Shown one piece after another: positions 46,168-55,442 of a stretch of 64,000 bases of DNA. The notes beneath the pieces were generated by a model. That model was given only the letters and a program-made list of their open reading frames with translations, was not told the DNA's origin and did not search any database. Every line of letters begins with the position of its first letter. Position 1 is the first letter of the stretch. The position numbers and the translations under genes are program-made. This DNA comes from Drouetiella hepatica Uher 2000/2452 (GTDB lineage: Bacteria; Cyanobacteriota; Cyanobacteriia; Elainellales; Elainellaceae): NCBI GenBank assembly GCA_019359505.1, contig JAHHHD010000010.1:106043-170042 (forward strand), read 5' to 3'.

Positions 46168-46497
46168 ATGTCCCAAGTCTTTGATCCTCTGCCAAGCGAC
46201 TCTTCAAGTGACCTGGTTCTTTGCTGCTATGTCAATGCGACTAGCAAGATTCAGATTGCTCGCATCACCAATATTCCTAACTGGTACTTTGAACGGGTGG
46301 TTTTTCCAGGTCAGCGCCTAGTTTTTGAAGCGTTGCCTCAGGCTCAGGTAGAGATTCACTGCGGCATGATGGCAACCGCTATTTTGGCTGATACCATTCC
46401 CTGCGATCGTCTGCGGATCGAAACAGAGCTGGAAGCGGATTTGGCGATCGATGGCGTTGCTTCTACCGCAGAATCTTTGACAGCCACAGCAGATTAG
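46168..46497 (+). CDS. DUF1830 family protein
   Basis: 109 aa. LCCYVNATSKIQIARITNIPNWYFERVVFPGQRLVFEALP, EIHCGMMATAILADTIPCDRL is the DUF1830 core, known from cyanobacteria, with conserved cysteines. Function unknown. The N- and C-terminal ~15 residues are low-complexity. ATG start, single gene. Confidence 0.88.
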   Translation: MSQVFDPLPSDSSSDLVLCCYVNATSKIQIARITNIPNWYFERVVFPGQRLVFEALPQAQVEIHCGMMATAILADTIPCDRLRIETELEADLAIDGVASTAESLTATAD

Positions 46498-46616
46498 CCG
46501 CGGCCATGCAGACGCACCCCTAGACAATTATTAGTCAAAAAAACTTGAGGCTCTCTCTATATATTCCCTATATCCCCTGTGCTTTGATGAGAGGCACGGG
46601 GGAATTGTATTAGGAA

Positions 46617-46710
46617 TATGGCAACCGCCTTGGCGGTTAGGACGGGGACATTTAAGGTGGGGCGCTTCGCGCCCCACCTTAAATGTCTTGAGTAAACTGG
46701 CGACAGCTAT
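46617..46710. repeat. Family A palindromic element, copy A5
   Basis: TATGGCAACCGCCTTGGCGG ... CTGGCGACAGCTAT, with the GGACATTTAAGGTGGGGCGC hairpin complete. Same orientation as A1. Lies between DUF1830 and trmL. Confidence 0.85.
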
Positions 46711-46949
46711 CTTTAACGCGTCAGGATAGCTATCAGTGTGGCTCAATAGAAAATATCAGGCGATCGCTCAATTCCTTCATGGAAACTTCATATTAGCTAA
46801 GTTTCAGCGCTAGCTCGGACAAATTTCTCCTCAATTTATCCGGCTTTCTCAAGCATAATTACCCAGAGACTCTGTAGATTGATGTCTGAAACCCAATCAG
46901 CGTCAATATTTTGTCTATTATTCATAATCAGATTAAATCGACCTATCCT

Positions 46950-47417
46950 ATGCCGCAGATTGTTTTAGTTAATCCTCAAATCCCTCCGAATACAGGAAAT
47001 ATCGCCCGAACCTGCGCTGCAACAGGAACCGCTCTCCATTTGGTTGGGCCTCTAGGATTCGAGATTAGCGATCGCTATCTAAAAAGGGCGGGTTTGGACT
47101 ACTGGCAGTATGTCGATCTGCGCTATCACCCGACCCTAGCCGATTTTCAGGCTTACCAGCAGCAGCAGGCAGGTCGCCAAGTTGGATTTAGCACTTCAGG
47201 AACATATAGCTATACAAAGTTTGACTATCAAAATACCGATTGGCTACTGTTTGGTTGTGAAACGACCGGGCTGCCACCCGATGTTTTAGCCGATTGCGAT
47301 GCCGTAGTCCGGATTCCTATGGCTCAGACGGGCGTTCGCAGCCTCAATCTCTCGGTTAGCGTAGCGATCGGCTTATTTGAAGCGCGTCGTCAGCTGGGTT
47401 TTCTAGAATTAAGCTAG
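46950..47417 (+). CDS. trmL: tRNA (cytidine(34)-2'-O)-methyltransferase
   Basis: 155 aa from ATG 46950, the normal length; an earlier TTG at 46911 adds non-family residues. SPOUT fold: VNPQIPPNTGNIARTC, LHLVGPLGFEI, KRAGLDYW, LFGCETTGLP and IPMAQTGVRSLNLSVSVAI (knot). Methylates the wobble 2'-OH of some leucine tRNAs. Confidence 0.95.
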   Translation: MPQIVLVNPQIPPNTGNIARTCAATGTALHLVGPLGFEISDRYLKRAGLDYWQYVDLRYHPTLADFQAYQQQQAGRQVGFSTSGTYSYTKFDYQNTDWLLFGCETTGLPPDVLADCDAVVRIPMAQTGVRSLNLSVSVAIGLFEARRQLGFLELS

Positions 47418-48388
47418 GTTTTCTAAAACACAGAGCATCATCATCTCAAAAAAAATTCTAGATTTCCGTAAAAGGCGATCGCGCTGCTGTAGCCACAAGA
47501 AATTGAGTCGAATAGTTTATTTTTAATCACTAAAACTTTGTTCGGAGAAATCTGCCGACTTCTATATCTATATATATGCATTCGCGAATGCTTTCTAGAA
47601 TTACTCAATCAAGACCGAACAAACTGTTGGGTAATTCTTTAAAACAAGATATTTAAGTTAGACGGTTGTAGGGGTGTAAAAGCGCTTCAGTCATCTGCAC
47701 TACAAAATCTACTGAAATACCATAAGAAATTTCTATCGAAGCTTGCGTGAAATCACTGGCGCTGAAAGGGCGGTACTAGCGCGTAATCCCGCTCTACTTC
47801 AAGGCTTCCTCAGCGATCGGGATTCTTGAATTCTATGTAGCCAATACAGCCTTAAGTAACATCGTCAACCGTAGAATCAACCGTCTTCTATGGCTATCAA
47901 GCCGTGATTGATAGGAAATAAAAAATTGCCTTCCAGACGGGTTTTTCACCCCCTGAAATCTTGAATATCAGCCCTTTTTAGCCGCTAGAACTGCTTGCGG
48001 CTAAAGGTTCTAGGAATCAGGATTAGCAGTTGCAAAATGCCTTGATACGCTGATTCTCAACTCTATTCATGTTGGTATCATCAGATGCCGGACATTAATT
48101 AAGTGGTGTACACTGTGCCCTTGAAGATTAATAAACCCAGATTACTGTTCTGCTCAGGCGCAATCCCAGATCAATGTTTTAAAAGATTCAACCTGCCTAA
48201 ATAAGCAAGTCTTGAATTTTTCATTAACTGGTGTAAGCTTGTTTAAGTCAAAAAGAGCAAAGGTAATGTTACCTAGTCATACGGCAACGTCTGTGATCTC
48301 GATCGCTGCTCTATGTGATTCCCGTCATAGAGATTCATAGATTAGATCGGTTGGGAATAGTTAAACGCTGCTCATTAGGAGGTCATTC
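47418..48388. promoter_or_regulatory. Long leader / non-coding region upstream of the LysM-M23 gene
   Basis: About 970 bp with no supported gene. Visible structure: GAATTACTC/GGGTAATTC arms at about 47597-47638; a GC-rich stretch at about 47758-47822 with GGCGCT/AGCGC pairing; TAGCCGC/GCGGCTA at about 47980-48005. I looked for a ydaO (c-di-AMP) riboswitch core, known upstream of some cell-wall hydrolase genes, and did not find its GGGGTGAAT block. A regulatory leader or small RNA is plausible. Confidence 0.4.
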
Positions 48389-50323
48389 TTGAAGCGAGAA
48401 TTTCTGCGGAAGGTCAAGCCTGTTTCTTGCTCCCCCCGTGAAACGGCAGAGCAACCCGAACAGATTTCTGCGGGAGTCAGCCGTCGGGCACGCACCTCTG
48501 CTGCCATGTTCGGTCTAGCTCTATCAGTGGGAGCATCTAGTCTGGTTCTGCCTCATCGAGATGATGGGGCAAATGCAGCCGAACCCAAAGGTACGGAAGT
48601 TACAGCGCAATCGCTTTCGCAAATTGCAGCCCTGCCCGTTTCTGAACCAGGTTCGATTGTAGTTCTTCCCTCAACAGTCACTGTTGAACATGTGGTGCGA
48701 GAAGGGCAAACGCTTTCTCAGATTGCCCGCAGCTATCGAGTCAATGTTCAAGACATTAGCGCTACCAATCTTTTAGCTGCTGATGCACTACTTAAGCCAG
48801 GGCAAGTGCTTAAGATTCCTGTGAATCGTGCTGATGGAGCATTGAAAGCATCTTCACCGGAGCTAGTTGCTTCTGCTGATCTGAGCCAAGCGCCAGTCAG
48901 ACCAGATGCTTTGACTCGTCTGCGAGAACAGAGAGACAAGTTAAAAGATAGTCTGGCGGAGTTGCGGTCTGAGGATGTGAAAGGTTCGGCGGCTGCGACT
49001 AGCGAAGTAGAAGTTCCGATCGCATTGGCTTCCCAGGTATCTGAAAAAACTGAAGAGTATCGGGTTCAGCCTGGAGATACTGTCGCGGCAATTGCCAGAG
49101 CGCACGGTGTTTCTGAGCGCATTTTGGCGGCGACGAATAATTTGTCTGATCCAGACTGGATTCGAGTGAGCGACTCGTTGAACGTGCCTGCTCCTCAGTC
49201 GATCGCCTCCGATGCTATCCAACCAGCAAATGCGGCTGAGGTGCCGTCTGCTACAGCTCAACCTTCTGTCGTTCAGCCCTCCGTGCAGCAAGTTGCGGTT
49301 GCACCACAGACGCAAGACTACCGGGTAGGTCTGGGCGACACTGTGGCGCGAATTGCCAAGGCGCACAATGTGCCACTGTCTGCCTTGGTCGATGCTAACC
49401 GCTTGTCTGACCCGAATGTAATTTTCGTGGGTCAAGTTCTGCGGCTTCCTAATGTGCCAACAGCTCCTGTTCAGCCAGTTGCAGTTAAACCCCAGGCTGT
49501 GGCGATCGCCCCTCGCGCTGCCACTCCTGCCGTCCAATCTGCTGAACCTGGTTCGGCAGTGCAGCGCGAAGTTTTGGGTTCGCCGGATGCTATTCAGGCG
49601 GCTCCTCGGTATGTTGAGAACCTCTTGGCAGAGGTAAGAGCTTTGCGGGCAAAGCATCAAGGTGGCATTGCTACAAGACCTGCGCAGCAGCCTGTCATGG
49701 TGACAGCACGTAGTGAGTCTATCGACACGGTTGCTCCGCAGTCTGCTGCTTTACCCTCCTCTGTTCCATCACCTGTCGCTCCCTTGGCTGCCGCTGAGCC
49801 TGACCTTGTGGCAGCAGCTTCCATCAGTTCAGAGAGCTATGCACCGCTGCGTCAACCTGTGACAGGTCGCACCGTTTCGCCAGAGCTACCGCCTCTCCCT
49901 GGTGCGGAAGCTTTTCTGCCTGAAGGATCGCGTTCTAACGGCTACATCTGGCCAACGCGAGGTCTACTCACCTCTGGCTACGGCTGGCGTTGGGGTAGAA
50001 TGCACGCGGGAATTGACATCGCTGCCGATACAGGTACTCCAATCTATGCTGCTGCCAGTGGTGTAGTGCAGTATTCTGACTGGAACTCTGGTGGCTACGG
50101 CAATATGGTGGAAGTTGTTCATCCAGATGGTAGCTTTACTCGCTATGCTCACCTGAACAGAAGTATGGTTCGTGAGGGTCAGCGTGTGCAGCAGGGTGAG
50201 CAGATCGCCGAGATGGGCAGTACGGGATACAGCACAGGGCCTCACCTGCATTTTGAGGTGCATCCGAAAAATGCGGGTGCGGTCAATCCGATCGCCTACC
50301 TGCCTCAGCAGTCAGTGCAGTAG
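48389..50323 (+). CDS. Triple-LysM M23 peptidoglycan hydrolase
   Basis: 644 aa, TTG start placed by an AGGAGG site 6 bp upstream. A hydrophobic segment (AAMFGLALSVGASSLVL, about 38-55) anchors or exports it. LysM domains start near residues 101, 222 and 310 (YRVQPGDTVAAIARAHGVS type), joined by Ala/Pro/Gln linkers. The M23 domain at about 525-635 has H539 and D543 (HAGID), RYAHLNR and H619-L-H621, so the zinc site is complete. An NlpD-like role in septal or cell-separation peptidoglycan cleavage is likely. Confidence 0.92.
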   Translation: MKREFLRKVKPVSCSPRETAEQPEQISAGVSRRARTSAAMFGLALSVGASSLVLPHRDDGANAAEPKGTEVTAQSLSQIAALPVSEPGSIVVLPSTVTVEHVVREGQTLSQIARSYRVNVQDISATNLLAADALLKPGQVLKIPVNRADGALKASSPELVASADLSQAPVRPDALTRLREQRDKLKDSLAELRSEDVKGSAAATSEVEVPIALASQVSEKTEEYRVQPGDTVAAIARAHGVSERILAATNNLSDPDWIRVSDSLNVPAPQSIASDAIQPANAAEVPSATAQPSVVQPSVQQVAVAPQTQDYRVGLGDTVARIAKAHNVPLSALVDANRLSDPNVIFVGQVLRLPNVPTAPVQPVAVKPQAVAIAPRAATPAVQSAEPGSAVQREVLGSPDAIQAAPRYVENLLAEVRALRAKHQGGIATRPAQQPVMVTARSESIDTVAPQSAALPSSVPSPVAPLAAAEPDLVAAASISSESYAPLRQPVTGRTVSPELPPLPGAEAFLPEGSRSNGYIWPTRGLLTSGYGWRWGRMHAGIDIAADTGTPIYAAASGVVQYSDWNSGGYGNMVEVVHPDGSFTRYAHLNRSMVREGQRVQQGEQIAEMGSTGYSTGPHLHFEVHPKNAGAVNPIAYLPQQSVQ

Positions 50324-50564
50324 AAGATACCAGCTTATAAGTCTTGAGAGATTAAAGGCTTAGAGAGTCTTTAGCGTTGGAGGGCAGCCGCTCTCCAATT
50401 TTGTTTTTTGGGTAAAGTCCAAATGTGGATGGGGCTATGGGTAAGCTGCTGGAGAGTAGCTGTGGCTTAAAGATGGGCGATCGCTCTAAGTGGCAAAACG
50501 GGCTATATTCACCCTAGCTGTGATTCATCGTAGCCAGTTGCAGCAGAGCCGCTAAAATAACGGG

Positions 50565-51584
50565 ATGGCGACCCAAGATTCCCCTTCAATCCACGACTCC
50601 ATTTTTGAGAACGATGCAGCAGAATTTCAGGCCTATCTAGAAGATTTGCATCGTCAGCACCAATCTCTGACGATCGGGAAAGTTGCCGATTACATTCCAG
50701 AGTTGGCGAAAGCAAACCCTGACTGGTTTAGCATTTGTGTGGCGACTGTGGACGGACAGGTTTTTACCACGGGCGATGCCGAGCAGCTCTTTACGATTCA
50801 GTCCATTTCTAAGGTATTTGTGCAGGGGCTGGCGTTAGAAGACCATGGGCGCGATTACTTTTTAACCCGTGTCGGAGTAGAGCCAACCGGGGATGCCTTT
50901 AATTCCATTGTCCTAGATGAGCAGTCAAAGCGTCCCTATAACCCAATGGTGAATGCAGGGGCGATCGCCACCACTAGCCTGATCAAAGGAACTAGCCCAA
51001 CCGATCGCCTTAACCGCATGTTGGATATGTTTCGGCGCTACATCGGGCACGATATTTTTGTGGATATTTCAACCTTCACTAGCGAGAGAACAACAGGTAA
51101 TCGCAACCGCGCCATGGCGTACCTGATGTACAACTTCGGCATGATTGATGCCCGGATTGAGGAAGCGCTCGATCTTTACTTTCAGCAATGCTCGATTATG
51201 GTGAACTGCCGCGACCTGGCGGTAATGGCGGCAACGCTTGCCAATCGCGGCGTGAACCCCATCACTGGAGATCGCGCTGTTGCGCCTAACTACATTCGCG
51301 ATATTCTCAGCGTCATGTACACCTGCGGCATGTACAATTTTGCGGGAGAGTGGGCTTATAAGATCGGGCTGCCTGCCAAGAGTGGCGTTTCGGGCGGCAT
51401 TATCGTGGTAGTGCCTGACCAGATCGGTATCGCCATCTTCTCACCGCTTTTGGACAGTCGCGGCAACAGCGTCCGGGGGGTCAAGGTGTGTGAGGATCTA
51501 TCTGAACATTTTGATCTGCATTTGTTTGATTCTTCGATGGGCTGTCGGACGTTCTTACAGCGGTTGTCTCATTCCATTCGCTAA
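50565..51584 (+). CDS. glsA: Glutaminase
   Basis: 339 aa, serine-dependent beta-lactamase-like fold. The S80-x2-K83 motif in QSISKVF is the nucleophile and base. [56 protein letters not shown] and [10 protein letters not shown] are conserved. Releases ammonia from glutamine. The C-terminal ~30 residues ([11 protein letters not shown]...) extend slightly past the core. Single gene; a chimeric repeat follows. Confidence 0.95.
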   Translation: MATQDSPSIHDSIFENDAAEFQAYLEDLHRQHQSLTIGKVADYIPELAKANPDWFSICVATVDGQVFTTGDAEQLFTIQSISKVFVQGLALEDHGRDYFLTRVGVEPTGDAFNSIVLDEQSKRPYNPMVNAGAIATTSLIKGTSPTDRLNRMLDMFRRYIGHDIFVDISTFTSERTTGNRNRAMAYLMYNFGMIDARIEEALDLYFQQCSIMVNCRDLAVMAATLANRGVNPITGDRAVAPNYIRDILSVMYTCGMYNFAGEWAYKIGLPAKSGVSGGIIVVVPDQIGIAIFSPLLDSRGNSVRGVKVCEDLSEHFDLHLFDSSMGCRTFLQRLSHSIR

Positions 51585-51606
51585 ATTTTTTAGAGCATTG
51601 ATGATT

Positions 51607-51726
51607 TGTGGCAGCCGCCAAGGCGGTTAGGACGGGGACATTTTGGGTGGGGCGTTCCGCGCTCCCTCTCAAAAATCATCTCCCCTAAAAAATTCCCCTT
51701 CGGGCTTTGCAAAGCTCGAAGGGGAA
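51607..51726. repeat. Chimeric palindromic repeat (half family A, half B-like)
   Basis: The left half (TGTGGCAGCCGCCAAGGCGG ... GGACATTTTGGGTGGGGCG) is a family A element. At the apex it switches to GCGCTCCCTCTCAAAAATCATC, which matches the right arm of palindrome B at 20181-20228 (GCGCGGCTCTCGAAAATCATC). A separate hairpin, 51693-51726 (TTCCCCTTCGGGCTT facing AAGCTCGAAGGGGAA), follows. No gene occurs from 51585 to 51936. Confidence 0.7.
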
Positions 51727-51936
51727 AGACTCCCGCTAAAACTTGTAGATATGAAACGCTGCCCCTAACGCAATGGCTTAAAATCTCCTCTGACTTCAGT
51801 AAATCCGCTTGGGTTTGTGTTCCATGTCACTTAATTTACCCGGAAATCACGTAGATTGCTATGCCCTCAGAGGTTCACTTCACTCAAGCTTTACGTTTTA
51901 GCTCAGAAGTAGAAAGTATTTGTGAAGTCAGGCTAT

Positions 51937-52599
51937 TCACACATTTAGATACGCCTTAGCTTCCTGGGCTACGGGCGGCATTTCATCGTGGCTCAGGGTT
52001 TCCAGTGCCGCGCGAATTTCAGGACTCTTGAAGTGGCTCAGGGCTTGCGTGACTCGGTAGCGAACCTGCCAATCAGGGTCGGCAACAAACTCTAGCAGCA
52101 GGGGAACTGCGCGATCGTCCTCCAATTCTCCTAAAGAGCCGATCGCCGCCGTCCGTACTAGCTCGACGCTGGAGGTGAGGGCGCTATTGAGTAAAGTAAA
52201 GGCGCGGCGATCGCCCAATTCGCCCAATGCCGCAATAATACTGAACTGCACCAGCCATTCTGGAGTTTTGTGATAGAGCTGCTCTAAGTCTTCATAGGCG
52301 TCGGTAAGTTTGAGTGCGCCGATTGAGTCAGCGGCGGCTGCCTGCACGTCGGCTTCGGGGTCTTCTAGCAAGCAGCGGCGCAAGATTTCTAGCGCCAGAG
52401 TCGGGTTTTGCAATCCTAGGCTGGAGAGTTGGCTGACTGCCGCATAGCGCACCCGCACGTTGCCGTCATTCACAGACTGCTGAATCATCTCGAAAGCGAT
52501 CGCCGGGTCAAGCTGTCGGAGCTGATTGACTCCGCTCAGCCGTTTGCCAAAATCTTCTGAACTCAAAAGCTCTTGCACGGACTCAGGATTAACGCTCAT
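51937..52599 (-). CDS. nblB: HEAT-repeat protein, phycobilisome degradation protein NblB type
   Basis: 220 aa, about five HEAT repeats from residue 20 to 215 (VRYAAVSQLSSLG, VQAAAADSIGALK, VQFSIIAALGELGD, VRTAAIGSLGELED, VRYRVTQALSHF). Length and repeat order match cyanobacterial NblB, which resembles CpcE/F lyases and is needed for phycobilisome breakdown during nutrient starvation. Assignment is from memory of the family; a generic HEAT protein is the alternative. ATG 52599. Confidence 0.8.
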   Translation of the reverse strand: MSVNPESVQELLSSEDFGKRLSGVNQLRQLDPAIAFEMIQQSVNDGNVRVRYAAVSQLSSLGLQNPTLALEILRRCLLEDPEADVQAAAADSIGALKLTDAYEDLEQLYHKTPEWLVQFSIIAALGELGDRRAFTLLNSALTSSVELVRTAAIGSLGELEDDRAVPLLLEFVADPDWQVRYRVTQALSHFKSPEIRAALETLSHDEMPPVAQEAKAYLNV

Positions 52600-52674
52600 A
52601 TCATAAATCTCGATTTTTCAAAGGGATTAAAAACTTTAAGCTGCTATGACTTTGCGGGCTTAGGGTGAATTGAC

Positions 52675-53139
52675 CTACAGATTTGCTGCCATATGACGAA
52701 TGATGTCTCCTCGCGTCACGATGCCCACCACCTGGTCTGCCGCATCAACAACTGGAAGCCGACGAACATTGCGATCGCGCATTAACTGAGCCGCTTCTTG
52801 AAGGGAGCGATCGGCGGCAATAGTGATGATGCCTTTTTTGGTCATGACTTCGCCCACGGTCTGCCCCAATGCCTTATGTAGCTCCTCTTCATGTTTGGCA
52901 GGGTTTTCTAGAAAAATCACGCTATCCAGAATCGTGATAAATGCGGGTGATCTAACGCCCGTCTCTTGCCACATCAAATCGGTTTCGGAGATGACTCCAA
53001 CCAGCTTGCCGCTTTGATCGACAACGGGCAACCCGCTAATGCGGCGCTCTGCCAAGATTTGAATGGCTTGACTAAGGGGCGTTTCAGGCTGCACGACGAT
53101 CGGATCGGCAGTCATGATATCGGCAACGGTTACGGACAT
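52675..53139 (-). CDS. Paired CBS-domain protein
   Basis: 154 aa: CBS1 (about 5-60: ADIMTADPIVVQPETPLSQAI, ISGLPVVDQSGKLVGVISETDL), a ~35-residue insert, CBS2 (about 95-152: VGEVMTKKGIITIAADRSL, RRLPVVDAADQVVGIVTRGDI). CBS pairs bind adenine nucleotides. Stand-alone forms modulate partners such as thioredoxins in plants. Shares strand with nblB, 75 bp apart, possibly co-transcribed. Confidence 0.9.
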   Translation of the reverse strand: MSVTVADIMTADPIVVQPETPLSQAIQILAERRISGLPVVDQSGKLVGVISETDLMWQETGVRSPAFITILDSVIFLENPAKHEEELHKALGQTVGEVMTKKGIITIAADRSLQEAAQLMRDRNVRRLPVVDAADQVVGIVTRGDIIRHMAANL

Positions 53140-53242
53140 AAAGAATTCTTAGTTTCGGGATCAGGTTCCTTTCATTTTAGGGAGTTAGGGGATCAACCGA
53201 GCTGAGGTTAATGTTTGTTGCGATCGGTTTGCCTGCTGCGGT

Positions 53243-53286
53243 AGATCATCGGCGTTTACCCTGCCTATGGTAAACGCCGATGATCT
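53243..53286. repeat. Perfect 18-bp inverted repeat at the edge of the GC-rich block
   Basis: Arms AGATCATCGGCGTTTACC and GGTAAACGCCGATGATCT with an 8-base CTGCCTAT loop. It does not match the other palindrome families. It lies about 100 bp before the composition shift that starts the GC-rich block. Confidence 0.9.
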
Positions 53287-53348
53287 CTGGGATGACTCGA
53301 TCATCTGATCGAGCTATCAACACTAAGTTTAGGGTCGGCAAGACGTTG

Positions 53349-53375
53349 GGTGCGCCACGGGTGACGCGGCGCACC
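53349..53375 (-). terminator. GC-rich hairpin after the 53382 hydrolase
   Basis: Stem GGTGCGCC / GGCGCACC with an 11-base loop just beyond the stop of the minus-strand hydrolase. No T-run, so a weak terminator at best. Confidence 0.5.
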
Positions 53376-53381
53376 ACCGAT

Positions 53382-55358
53382 TTACTCAGTGGGGGGCAGC
53401 ACAAACTCTGGGAACAGGTCGGCGGTGCAGCTCGTATCGAGGGTGCGATCGGGATCGTTCACGAACGCCACGCCAATATCTTTGGCGCATTGGGAGGATA
53501 CGATCGCCCCGTGACCCGTGCTGGAAAGCTCCACAAAGGTGCCGTTGCGCAGCCCCTCCATCACCCCGACGCCCATTTCGGTGTTGGTTTGCACGTCGTA
53601 GCGGCCTTGCAGCACCAGGGTGGGGATGCTGCTGTTGATCGGGGCGTGTTCACCCGCCGGGGCCGCCTCTACGGGCCAGAAGGAACAGAGGTTGTAGGCT
53701 TGCTGGGCGGCATTTACCCGACCTGCACCGAGCTGAGGCATCAGCATGGTTTCGTAGTGGGTTTGGGTTTGGGCCGGGTCGCTAAAGGGCACCAGTTCGC
53801 GGCAGTCTAAACTGCGAAACATGCCCGTAGTGATGTCGGCATCGACCGGGGAGAAGGAGTCGGTGAGAGCCGACACCACATCGTACACGTGGCGCACTTC
53901 GACCTCAGACATGGCCTGGACGGCGGCAGTGAGGGTGGCGGCGGTGTCGCCCTCCAATTCTTCTGCCACAAAGGCAAGCAGGGTCTCCCGGTTGCGGGGC
54001 GTCTCGGTATAGCCCACCCCAAAGAAGTTGATCAACAGCAGCACCCCCTCTGATTCGGGCAGAGTGTCAGCAACGGCTCGGATTTGCTGTACCCAGCGGC
54101 TGGCGGGGCGGCTGGTTTCGGCGGCGGCTGCCCTAGCCCGCAACACATCCTCCGCCTTGGCCTCGAAATCGCGCGCTTGCAGGCGGTAGGCCTCTGGCGA
54201 AGCTTCAAAGGTTGGTGGGTTGGCTGCGGTGCTGAACAGCGCCCCGGTAATCACCCCGGCAAAGGTGGTGGTGATGCCCTGCTCCAGCTCTTGGACAATT
54301 AGCGGCATGTAGGGGGCTATCTGGCCGGGGTAGTTGTTCATCAGTGTAATCAGCGTGACAAACTCGGCGGCGGAGACGCGATCGATGGGGGTGGTTAGTG
54401 GCCTCAGGGGGGTGATGGGTTCGGCCAGGGGGAGGGGAGCTTGGTCTAGCTGGTTGAGCAGAGCGACGGTGCGATCGCTGAGGTTGGGGTAACCAGCACC
54501 GCAGGCGGCATCGGCCTCGCAGTCTTCCACCAGGTTGAGGAAGCTGACCTCTATGTCGCGGACAATCGCTTCATACTTGTTGGCCTGCACGGGCACGGTG
54601 GAGTCGAGTACCGCGCTGCGCACCCGATCGGGGTGGTTGGCCATAATCCGCTGGGCCAGGTAGGTGCCGTAGGAAATGCCGTAGAGGTTGATCGGGCCGT
54701 AGCCCAGGGCGGCGGTCAGGTTCACCACATCCTGGGCGCTATTGGGGGTGTTGTAGTTGCTGAGGTCGTTGCCCTGGTTTTCTAAAATGCGGGCACAGAG
54801 ATCGAAGGCGGCATAGGCTTCAAGTGCGTCGTCCTCGGCATTGGGAAATCGCGATCGCATTTGCTCTCGCAGCGGATCGAGAGTGCCCGCGTACTGGCTA
54901 TCGGGATCTAAAAGCACCTTGGTGGTGACCAGCACCACCGGGGCACAGCCCAGCCGATTGGAGAATTGGGTACCCCGCTGATCCAGCACAATGATGTCGC
55001 GGGTTTGGCGCTGGGGTTCATAGATTTTCGCCCGCGTTTCCAACGCACTCGATGCCAGGGTGCTGCCTCCCGGCCCACCGCGCAGATCCATGATCGGGTC
55101 GGGGGCAGGGGAGAGGCTGCGGCTGTGCAGCACGGCGTAGGTGAGGTCGATTTGGCGACCGTTGGGTTCAGCGTAGTTTTCGGGCACGGTGAACAAGCCG
55201 CAGGTGATGGTTTCGCCTTCCACTTCGTTAGGGGGCAGCACCGTGGGGCAGGGGATGACGGTAAGGGGGTAGCGCGGGGTTTGGGCGATCGCGGGGATCT
55301 GGGTGGCGAGGGCGGCGGCGAGGGTGAGGAGGGGGAGGGTGCGGTGGATGGGTTTCAT
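53382..55358 (-). CDS. Exported alpha/beta hydrolase, S33 tripeptidyl aminopeptidase-like
   Basis: 658 aa. A signal peptide (LLTLAAALATQIPAIAQ) leads into an alpha/beta hydrolase with LRGGPGGS (oxyanion region), VLDQRGTQFS, nucleophile S229 in YGISYGT, acid in LQGRYDVQT and base in STGHGAI. A large cap (about 240-480) is inserted, and a Cys-containing C-terminus resembles TAP-like S33 peptidases. Likely removes peptides or hydrolyses esters outside the cytoplasm. Last gene of a three-gene set with an amidase and a second hydrolase; base composition is visibly GC-rich compared with genes at 30-50 kb. Confidence 0.85.
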   Translation of the reverse strand: MKPIHRTLPLLTLAAALATQIPAIAQTPRYPLTVIPCPTVLPPNEVEGETITCGLFTVPENYAEPNGRQIDLTYAVLHSRSLSPAPDPIMDLRGGPGGSTLASSALETRAKIYEPQRQTRDIIVLDQRGTQFSNRLGCAPVVLVTTKVLLDPDSQYAGTLDPLREQMRSRFPNAEDDALEAYAAFDLCARILENQGNDLSNYNTPNSAQDVVNLTAALGYGPINLYGISYGTYLAQRIMANHPDRVRSAVLDSTVPVQANKYEAIVRDIEVSFLNLVEDCEADAACGAGYPNLSDRTVALLNQLDQAPLPLAEPITPLRPLTTPIDRVSAAEFVTLITLMNNYPGQIAPYMPLIVQELEQGITTTFAGVITGALFSTAANPPTFEASPEAYRLQARDFEAKAEDVLRARAAAAETSRPASRWVQQIRAVADTLPESEGVLLLINFFGVGYTETPRNRETLLAFVAEELEGDTAATLTAAVQAMSEVEVRHVYDVVSALTDSFSPVDADITTGMFRSLDCRELVPFSDPAQTQTHYETMLMPQLGAGRVNAAQQAYNLCSFWPVEAAPAGEHAPINSSIPTLVLQGRYDVQTNTEMGVGVMEGLRNGTFVELSSTGHGAIVSSQCAKDIGVAFVNDPDRTLDTSCTADLFPEFVLPPTE

Positions 55359-55425
55359 GGGGGTGGTGGGGTGATGGGGTGATGGGGTGGTGGGGTGGGT
55401 GGGGAGGGGTGAGGAGTTTTGAGTT
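55359..55425 (+). other. G-run cluster, potential quadruplex-forming DNA
   Basis: Directly upstream of the 55358 start the plus strand has repeated GGGG runs separated by TG, TGAT and TGG. Four or more G-runs within 40 bases could form a G-quadruplex in the template strand of the hydrolase leader. Repeats of GGTGATGGGGTG suggest slippage. Confidence 0.6.
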
Positions 55426-55442
55426 TTAGAATTGGGGGCGGG

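Noticed and set aside
47640..48388. ydaO (c-di-AMP) riboswitch upstream of the M23 gene
   Set aside because: The family's conserved GGGGTGAAT core and flanking motifs were not found by eye.
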